NCBI GenBank assembly: GCA_046594105.1
Contig: JBKJQB010000001.1
Span: 1 to 21,023 of the forward strand
Length of the DNA: 21,023 nt
Direction of reading: 5' to 3'
Origin: JBDSGC01 sp046594105
GTDB taxonomy: Bacteria; Acidobacteriota; Thermoanaerobaculia; Gp7-AA8
Made by a program: the position numbers and the translations under genes. Positions 16,134-21,023 of this stretch are shown piece by piece (position 1 is the stretch's first letter; each line of letters opens with the position of its first letter). The notes below the pieces were generated by a model. That model did not search any database and was not told the DNA's origin. It saw only the letters and a program-made list of their open reading frames with translations.

Positions 16134-17717
16134 TTACAAGCGCACCTGCTTCACTTCCTCCATCTCCTTGAAGGAGCGGAGGAAGCGCAGCGTCTCCGGA
16201 TCGAGAGTGGTGTCGACGGTGATGACGGCCATGGCTTTTCCGCCCTGTGTGCGGGCGAGGTTGTATTCGGCGATGTTGATTTCGCGATCGCCGAGGAGCG
16301 AGCCGACCTTTCCCACCACCCCGGGCACGTCTTTGTTCACCACGTAGATCAGCGTTCCTTCCGGCTTGAACTCCACGCGGAAGTTGTTGACGGAGACGAT
16401 GCGCTGGTTCTTTTCGCTGAACAGCGTCGCCGAGACGCAGGTTTCGCCCGTCGCGGACGACGCGCGGAAGGTAATGAGGTTCGTGTAGTCGCGGGGCGTG
16501 GGATGGGTGGTGGCGCTGATGGCGATCCCACGCTGCTGCGCGATCTGCTCGGCGTTGACGAAGTTGACCGACTCCGACAGATGCGGCGTCAGCATGCCCT
16601 TCAGGGCTGCCACCGAGAGAATGCGGGTCAGGCGCTCGTCGATCCCCCACAACTCCACCGCCGCGCGCGTGATCGGCCCGTTGATGATCTGTGCGGAGAA
16701 CAAACCGATCTTTTCCGCGAGGTCGATGAGCGGCGCGGCGTCCGCATCGGAGAGCCCCTCGAAGGGCAGGTTCACCGCCGAGACGAAGATCGACCCGCGC
16801 AGCGCTTCGATCACCATCTCGGACGTCTGGACCGCCACGCGATCCTGAGCCTCGATGGTGTTGGCGCCGATGTGCGGCGACAGGATGATGTTCTTGGCGT
16901 GCAGGAAGGGGTGATCCTTCGACGGAGGCTCATCCTCGTAGACGTCGACCGCTGCTCCGGCCAGATGTCCGCTGTTCAAGGCATCGGCCAGCGCCTGCTC
17001 CTGGTAGATGCCGCCGCGCGCGCAGTTGACGAGAACGGCGCCTGCCTTCGTTTTCGCCAGCTCCACCGCGCCGATCATGCCGCGGGTCTCGTCAGTCAGG
17101 GGAGTGTGCACGGTGATGAAGTCGGCGCGGGAGAGGAGATCATCGAGCGAAACCTGTTCGGCACCGACCTTCTCGAACACGCTCGGAGCGATGTAAGGGT
17201 CATAGCCGATGACGGTCATGCCGAACGCGCGGGCCCGGATGGTCACCCGCGTCCCGATCCTGCCCATCCCGATCACGCCGAGAATCTTGCCGTTCAGCTC
17301 CACACCCATGAACTTCGATCGCGTCCACTCTCCCCGCTTCACGCTGGCATCCGCCTCGGGGATGTTGCGGCAGAGCGACAGCAGCATGGCCATGGTGTGC
17401 TCCGTGGCCGACATGATGTTTGCGGTCGGCGCATTGATCACCAGGATGCCGCGTTCGGTGCATGCATTGACGTCGACGTTGTCCAGACCGACGCCGGCGC
17501 GCCCGATGATGCGGAGCCGTTTGCCGGCGTTCACCAGCTCGCGCGTGACCGCCGTTCCACTCCGGGTGATCAGCGCGTCCGACTCCGCGACGGCGCGCAG
17601 CAGGTCCTCACCCTTCAAACCAGCCCGATAGTCGAGCTCCACATCGTCCGCAGCGCGCAGGATGGCCAGTCCGGAATCCGCCAGCGTATCGGTCACCAGA
17701 ACCCGTTTCTTGCTCAT
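16134..17717 (-). CDS. serA: D-3-phosphoglycerate dehydrogenase, long form with ACT domain
   Basis: Catalyses the first step of serine synthesis, oxidising 3-phosphoglycerate with NAD+. The 527 residues match the long type that has an intervening domain and a C-terminal ACT domain. The Rossmann motif GMGRIG (150-155) and catalytic R234 (NCARGGI), E263 (VYEDEPP) and H282 (SPHIGANT) are present. Residues about 320-450 form the intervening substrate-binding domain, and about 455-527 the ACT domain (IYVVNKDVPGVVGKVGSLL), which in relatives mediates serine feedback inhibition. The start overlaps the aminotransferase stop by four bases (ATGA), with a strong AGGAGGT nine bases upstream. It is the last gene of the apparent serine operon; a repeat copy begins seven bases past the stop. 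Confidence 0.97.
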   Translation of the reverse strand: MSKKRVLVTDTLADSGLAILRAADDVELDYRAGLKGEDLLRAVAESDALITRSGTAVTRELVNAGKRLRIIGRAGVGLDNVDVNACTERGILVINAPTANIMSATEHTMAMLLSLCRNIPEADASVKRGEWTRSKFMGVELNGKILGVIGMGRIGTRVTIRARAFGMTVIGYDPYIAPSVFEKVGAEQVSLDDLLSRADFITVHTPLTDETRGMIGAVELAKTKAGAVLVNCARGGIYQEQALADALNSGHLAGAAVDVYEDEPPSKDHPFLHAKNIILSPHIGANTIEAQDRVAVQTSEMVIEALRGSIFVSAVNLPFEGLSDADAAPLIDLAEKIGLFSAQIINGPITRAAVELWGIDERLTRILSVAALKGMLTPHLSESVNFVNAEQIAQQRGIAISATTHPTPRDYTNLITFRASSATGETCVSATLFSEKNQRIVSVNNFRVEFKPEGTLIYVVNKDVPGVVGKVGSLLGDREINIAEYNLARTQGGKAMAVITVDTTLDPETLRFLRSFKEMEEVKQVRL

Positions 17718-18787
17718 GCTCCGGCTACCTCCTCGAGAACATCGAGCATCGAGGCTACGGCCTCAATGGGCATGTCGCCCATGTGTCCGATGCGGAAGGT
17801 CGACTGTTTCCAAACCCCGTAACCGCCGCCGATGGTGAAGCCACGCTTTTTCATCTCGCTCTTGATCTCCTCAACCGGCTTCTTCGGAATCAGGGCGCTC
17901 ACCGTGGGCGACGCGCGCGACGGATCCGAAGCAAGACGAGCGTAACTGGCGGTGCGCTGGATGGTGAGATCGCGCATGGCCAGGTGACGGCGGAATCGCG
18001 CGTCGAGCGTCTCCTCGTGAATGATCTGTTCGAGCTGCGCTGCCAGTGCGTAGAAAAGCGGGAGCGCCGGCGTCGAGGGGACACTTCCGTCGTCTGCATG
18101 TTTCTTGTAGCTCAGGAAATCGAGGTAGGTACCACGGTGGGCGATCGACTTCGCTCTGGCCAGGGCCCGCGCCGAAACGGCGAACACCGTGATTCCCGGC
18201 GGCAGGGCCAGCCCTTTCTGCACGCTGGCCACGCAGAGATCGAGCGCCCATTCGTCGAACAGCAGCGGGATCCCGCCCAGCGATGAGACCGCGTCGACCA
18301 GGATCAACGATTCGGGTGCTTCCTCACGAATGACCTGGCTCAATGCGGCAACGTCATTGGTCAGGCCGGTGGATGTTTCGTTGTGCGTGAGAGTGACCAC
18401 GTCGTAGTGATGGCCACGCGTTCGAAGATGCGTCCGCAGGACCTCCGGGGCGACCGCATTGCCCCAGCCGGCGTCGAGTTGATCCACTTCCAGACCGAGG
18501 CTCCGGGCGATGGAAAGCCAGCGCTCGGAGAACGCTCCGCAGGTGGTGACCAGAGCCCGCTTCTGCACGCTGTTGATGAGGGCGGCCTCCAGTAAGGCCG
18601 TCCCGGTGCAGGTGGCCACGAAAGTGTCCTGGGTTGTGGCGAACAGTGGCTTGAGATTCCGGATGATGCGCTCGAAGAGATCGCGAAACTCAGCGCTGCG
18701 GTGCCCGATCATCGGGCGCGTCATTTCCTGCAGCAGCTCCGGGCGAACCCACGTCGGCCCCGGAATGAAGTACTTGCAATCGCTCAT
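17714..18787 (-). CDS. Class V aminotransferase, probable phosphoserine aminotransferase
   Basis: A 357-residue PLP enzyme of the alanine-glyoxylate/serine-pyruvate aminotransferase group. The N-terminus has the group's FIPGPTWVRPELL...GHR pattern. D165 (LVDAVSSLGG) and PLP lysine K191 (ASVQKGLALPPG) are present, as is HNETSTG (135-141). It lies between serB and serA, overlaps serA by ATGA, and there is no classical serC here. I therefore infer that it transaminates 3-phosphohydroxypyruvate with glutamate to phosphoserine, as class V proteins of this kind do in several lineages. Serine-glyoxylate aminotransferase is the main alternative. The gene starts 24 bases after serB; GGGG before the ATG is a weak ribosome-binding site. 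Confidence 0.85.
   Translation of the reverse strand: MSDCKYFIPGPTWVRPELLQEMTRPMIGHRSAEFRDLFERIIRNLKPLFATTQDTFVATCTGTALLEAALINSVQKRALVTTCGAFSERWLSIARSLGLEVDQLDAGWGNAVAPEVLRTHLRTRGHHYDVVTLTHNETSTGLTNDVAALSQVIREEAPESLILVDAVSSLGGIPLLFDEWALDLCVASVQKGLALPPGITVFAVSARALARAKSIAHRGTYLDFLSYKKHADDGSVPSTPALPLFYALAAQLEQIIHEETLDARFRRHLAMRDLTIQRTASYARLASDPSRASPTVSALIPKKPVEEIKSEMKKRGFTIGGGYGVWKQSTFRIGHMGDMPIEAVASMLDVLEEVAGA
17727..17733 (-). promoter_or_regulatory. Strong ribosome-binding site of serA
   Basis: AGGAGGT on the minus strand, nine bases before the serA ATG at 17717 and inside the 3' end of the aminotransferase gene. It fixes the serA start at the ATGA overlap. Confidence 0.75.
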
Positions 18788-18811
18788 CGGTCCCCATCCA
18801 TCGCGCTGATT

Positions 18812-19462
18812 CTAGGCGTCCTGCAAGAACGGGAGCACAGCGGTCAGAGAAGGATTCTCCACAAAGACATCCGCCTGTTCTTTCACGCTGCTCCTGACCT
18901 GCACTCCTCCGAAACCGATGAACAGGTCGACTGCCGGCCTCGCTTCGAGGTCGCTCACCCCGTCCCCGATGAATGCGGCCCGTCCGTGAGTGCGTGCACG
19001 GATGTCGCGCACCACGATCTCCTTGCCACCGCCCTGGGTCAGGAGGGACCGGCGGTCGAAGTCGGCGTACTCACCGTTCTCGGAGAACATCACGGGCACG
19101 GCGTGCACCTGGCGTTCGGGAATCTTCAGCAGGGCGGCGAGAGGAAGGACCGCCTGCTCGATTCCGGCGGAAACGAGATGGACGATCGCTCCTCTTTCCA
19201 GCAGCGTGGCCACCGTCTCTGCTGCTCCGTCAACGAGCGATTGGCGATAGGTCTGGCCGAGCGACTCCACCTGTTGCCGCGATGGACGAATGCTCTCCAG
19301 CCGTCGCTGGTAGACCTGTTCCAGCGGGATCTGGCCGTTCATCGCAGCGGCAGTGAGTCGCGCCACTTCCGGATTCCCGCGCCCCAGCACGTCGATTCCC
19401 TCGACCTTGACCAGCGTCGAGTCGACATCGAAGAAGATGAGGCGATAGCGGAGGTAGATCAC
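18812..19462 (-). CDS. serB: Phosphoserine phosphatase, HAD superfamily
   Basis: Performs the last serine step, hydrolysing O-phosphoserine. The 216 residues carry the HAD motifs of SerB: FFDVDSTLVKVEGID with nucleophile D12 and acid D14, S98 in LVSAG, K147 in GGKEIV, and D167/D171 in GDGVSDLEA. There is no extra ACT domain. The start is GTG at 19462, directly adjoining the TAA of the preceding phosphatase gene, with GGAG eight bases upstream inside that gene. The aminotransferase follows after 24 bases. SerA, the aminotransferase and SerB together complete the phosphorylated serine pathway. Confidence 0.9.
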   Translation of the reverse strand: MIYLRYRLIFFDVDSTLVKVEGIDVLGRGNPEVARLTAAAMNGQIPLEQVYQRRLESIRPSRQQVESLGQTYRQSLVDGAAETVATLLERGAIVHLVSAGIEQAVLPLAALLKIPERQVHAVPVMFSENGEYADFDRRSLLTQGGGKEIVVRDIRARTHGRAAFIGDGVSDLEARPAVDLFIGFGGVQVRSSVKEQADVFVENPSLTAVLPFLQDA

Positions 19463-20134
19463 TTACTGGTCTCCGTTGCGCACGATCGTCAGCAGATCCG
19501 AAAAGCGCCGGAGGTAGTGATCCGCCCTGGCCGAACGAAGGGCGGCGGGCGTGCCCGAACCGGTAGAGACCACCGCCACGTCCATGCCGCTGTTTCGCGC
19601 AGCCTCCACATCGATCGGCATGTCCCCGACGAACAGTGCTTCGCTCGCGGTGCGGCCGGTCGTCTCCAGCGCATGGCGCACATGGCGCGGATCGGGTTTT
19701 CGCGCTCCGGCCAGATCGGGGCCGACGATTCCCTGGAAGTATCGGGACAGTTGCAGATACTCGAGGATCTTTCGCGAGAAGCCGGTGGGCTTGTTGGTGC
19801 AGACGGCCATCGAGACATTCAGACCATGCAGCGTTCGAATGGTCTCCTCAACCTCCCCCAGCACCAACGACTCCGAGCAGCAGATCGCGTCATAGCGCGA
19901 CTCAAAGGACGCCACCACGCTGGCCGGCACATCCGGCTGGTCAAAGGCTCGCTGGAGCAAGCGATCCAGCCCGTCCCCGACGAACTCGCGGATGCGCGCC
20001 TCCGGCAAGGCACCGAGACCATGCTCCCGACGCGCGTAGTTCACCGACTCCGCAAGGGCAGCGTAGGAGTCGACCAGCGTACCGTCGAGATCGAAGACGA
20101 TCGCTCCGTATCGCAGAGTGGTGGGCTGGGTCAT
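19463..20134 (-). CDS. HAD hydrolase, phosphoglycolate phosphatase-like
   Basis: A 223-residue HAD phosphatase with an alpha-helical cap of Gph type. Motifs are VFDLDGTLVDS (D15, D17), CTNKP (T113), K146 in ARKPDP, and GDMPIDVEAA (D171, D175). The likely substrate is 2-phosphoglycolate, from DNA repair or oxygenase side reactions; other small phosphates such as pyrophosphate cannot be excluded. The start at 20134 (MTQPTTLRYGAIVFDLDG) is preferred because codons upstream (to 20215) overlap the mobB gene and look non-homologous. It abuts serB with no gap and follows mobB after 28 bases, so it sits in the serine operon. Confidence 0.85.
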   Translation of the reverse strand: MTQPTTLRYGAIVFDLDGTLVDSYAALAESVNYARREHGLGALPEARIREFVGDGLDRLLQRAFDQPDVPASVVASFESRYDAICCSESLVLGEVEETIRTLHGLNVSMAVCTNKPTGFSRKILEYLQLSRYFQGIVGPDLAGARKPDPRHVRHALETTGRTASEALFVGDMPIDVEAARNSGMDVAVVSTGSGTPAALRSARADHYLRRFSDLLTIVRNGDQ

Positions 20135-20162
20135 GGACTGGTCATGCTGGATCGCGCTCGAG

Positions 20163-20573
20163 TCAGGACGCCTGAAGCCAGATTCTATCGAGAATCGAAC
20201 GCGCCTCGGCACCACTCACGCGACGCGACGCGTCGAGCTCGATCCGAGGCCAGCCGGTGAAGCGGTGAAAACCTTCGACGAGAACCAGGTCGACATCCAG
20301 CTCTCGCAGAAGATCCGCCGGAAGGTCATAGTGAAAGCGCGTCGTCCCTTCCTCTGCGAATCGAATCGCTTCGGTCTCTGCCGCCAGAATCACCGGACCG
20401 GCGCCCGCCGTCCGAAACCGCGCGGTGTCTCCCCGGTCGCGAGGATCCAACGGATGATGCGTGTGTTTGATGGCGGCCACTCGTCGCCCTTCGCTGACGA
20501 ACGCGGCAATGAGCAGGCAAAGGAGCGTGGTTTTACCAGATCCTGACGGCCCGACGACGGCGGCAACCTCCAT
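20163..20573 (-). CDS. mobB: MobB-like molybdopterin-guanine dinucleotide biosynthesis adaptor GTPase
   Basis: A short (136-residue) MobB-type P-loop protein. The Walker A is GPSGSGKTT (8-16), followed by VAAIKHTHHPLD (33-43), DTARFRTAGAG (49-59) and LVLVEGF (97-103), all typical of MobB, which assists MobA in attaching GMP to molybdopterin. It is slightly shorter than the usual 160-175 residues, mainly at the C-terminus. The ATG at 20573 fits the family N-terminus (MEVAAVVGPSGSGK); the frame extends to 20780 but would invade the divergent gene. TATTGT ends seven bases before the ATG, suggesting a leaderless mRNA. No other molybdenum-cofactor gene is in the window. It is the first gene of the transcription unit that runs into the serine genes. 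Confidence 0.82.
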   Translation of the reverse strand: MEVAAVVGPSGSGKTTLLCLLIAAFVSEGRRVAAIKHTHHPLDPRDRGDTARFRTAGAGPVILAAETEAIRFAEEGTTRFHYDLPADLLRELDVDLVLVEGFHRFTGWPRIELDASRRVSGAEARSILDRIWLQAS

Positions 20574-20580
20574 CGAGAGG

Positions 20581-20586
20581 ACAATA
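20581..20586 (-). promoter_or_regulatory. Candidate -10 hexamer for the mobB-gph-ser operon
   Basis: TATTGT on the minus strand ends seven bases before the mobB ATG at 20573, the spacing of a leaderless promoter. There is no good -35 match. If real, the promoter overlaps the start of the divergent secreted-protein gene. Confidence 0.35.
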
Positions 20587-20595
20587 GCACCCCAC

Positions 20596-21023
20596 ATGAA
20601 ACGTGCTCTTTTCCTCCTTCTCCTGCTCGCCGCGCCACTCCGCGCGGAGCCCGGCAAACTCGTCATCGGGCTCACGCCATTGGGAGACTCACCATCGGGA
20701 GTGGTCTGCCGTCTGTCCTGGACCTTCACCATTCCTTCGGACGTTCCCTCCGGCGTTCCGCTGGTCATCCACGGCTCCATCTCGCAGGCGGGCGCGGTCC
20801 TGAAGCGCTATCGCTATCCGGTGGATCTGGAGCATCCGGGCGGCATGACCTCCATCCAGACCTTCCCGCCGGGCGAGATCGAGATCGAGGCGCGGCTGGT
20901 GATCCCGCTCGAAGAGAACGCGCCGGTCATCGAGGCGAAAACGAGCGCGAAGTTCCCGATCGCGCTCACCGGGAAGACCTACATCGCCAACGAAAGCGAA
21001 GGCTCTGAGGCGATTCTTGCCGA
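20596..21023 (+). CDS. Secreted protein of unknown function (5' part, runs off the edge)
   Basis: Open frame of 142 codons from the ATG at 20596 to the right edge with no stop. The first 17 residues (MKRALFLLLLLAAPLRA) form a clear Sec signal peptide with probable cleavage before EPGK. The visible mature part is rich in beta-type segments (RLSWTFTIPSDVPSG, GEIEIEARLVIPLEE) and resembles an immunoglobulin-like or other beta-sandwich domain, with one Cys. I do not recognise a family. Only 22 bases separate it from the divergent mobB start. A GAGAGGA lies 14 bases before the ATG, rather far for a ribosome-binding site. Third-position GC matches the neighbours, supporting real coding. Confidence 0.75.
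   Translation, partial: MKRALFLLLLLAAPLRAEPGKLVIGLTPLGDSPSGVVCRLSWTFTIPSDVPSGVPLVIHGSISQAGAVLKRYRYPVDLEHPGGMTSIQTFPPGEIEIEARLVIPLEENAPVIEAKTSAKFPIALTGKTYIANESEGSEAILA

Noticed and set aside
15999..17822. 607-codon open frame on the plus strand
   Set aside because: Antisense to serA, whose motifs are complete. The translation is His/Arg/Asp-rich shadow sequence.
18701..20260. 519-codon open frame on the plus strand
   Set aside because: Opposite the aminotransferase start, serB and gph genes, all of which have full catalytic motifs.

Overview
This GC-rich window comes from a diderm (Gram-negative-type) bacterium. An Omp85 outer-membrane barrel protein, a TamB-like protein and a D-Ala-D-Ala ligase-like enzyme all point to a two-membrane envelope. 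Gene style and the many short intergenic repeats suggest a soil or environmental lineage. Acidobacteriota is my best guess, from general impression only; no rRNA or other marker here proves it.

Layout. (1) 243-8757, minus strand: a D-glycerate 2-kinase gene followed after 34 bases by a 2431-residue gene. Its product joins a TamB-like (DUF490) periplasmic domain to a complete Omp85 protein with seven predicted POTRA domains and a C-terminal barrel. (2) 8758-9307: repeat-filled gap with two tandem 188-bp units. (3) 9308-12507, plus strand: a cytoplasmic GH15 glucoamylase/trehalase and a membrane-bound HAMP-GGDEF diguanylate cyclase. The cyclase appears to start at a CTG codon overlapping the GH15 stop. 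(4) 12635-14643, minus strand: a MarR regulator with a clear promoter/operator, and enolase. (5) 14747-15793, plus strand: an ATP-grasp D-Ala-D-Ala ligase-like protein, divergent from enolase. (6) 16134-20573, minus strand: an apparent operon mobB - gph - serB - class V aminotransferase - serA, which supplies the complete phosphorylated serine pathway. (7) 20596 to the right edge, plus strand: the start of a secreted protein of unknown function.

How the genes work together. SerA, the aminotransferase and SerB convert 3-phosphoglycerate to serine. Enolase and glycerate 2-kinase act on 2-phosphoglycerate, and Gph-type phosphatases act on 2-phosphoglycolate, so much of the window concerns C2/C3 phosphoacid metabolism. 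The GH15/cyclase pair would link glucan or trehalose breakdown with c-di-GMP signalling. The most notable item is the TamB-Omp85 fusion: one polypeptide with an inner-membrane anchor at one end and an outer-membrane barrel at the other. In other bacteria these functions reside in two proteins, TamB and TamA.

Intergenic DNA holds several repeat families. One is a GC-rich element whose edge supplies the TAG stop codon of two unrelated genes. Several first genes of transcription units have a -10-like TAnnnT hexamer 6-11 bases before the start codon, which suggests leaderless or near-leaderless mRNAs.
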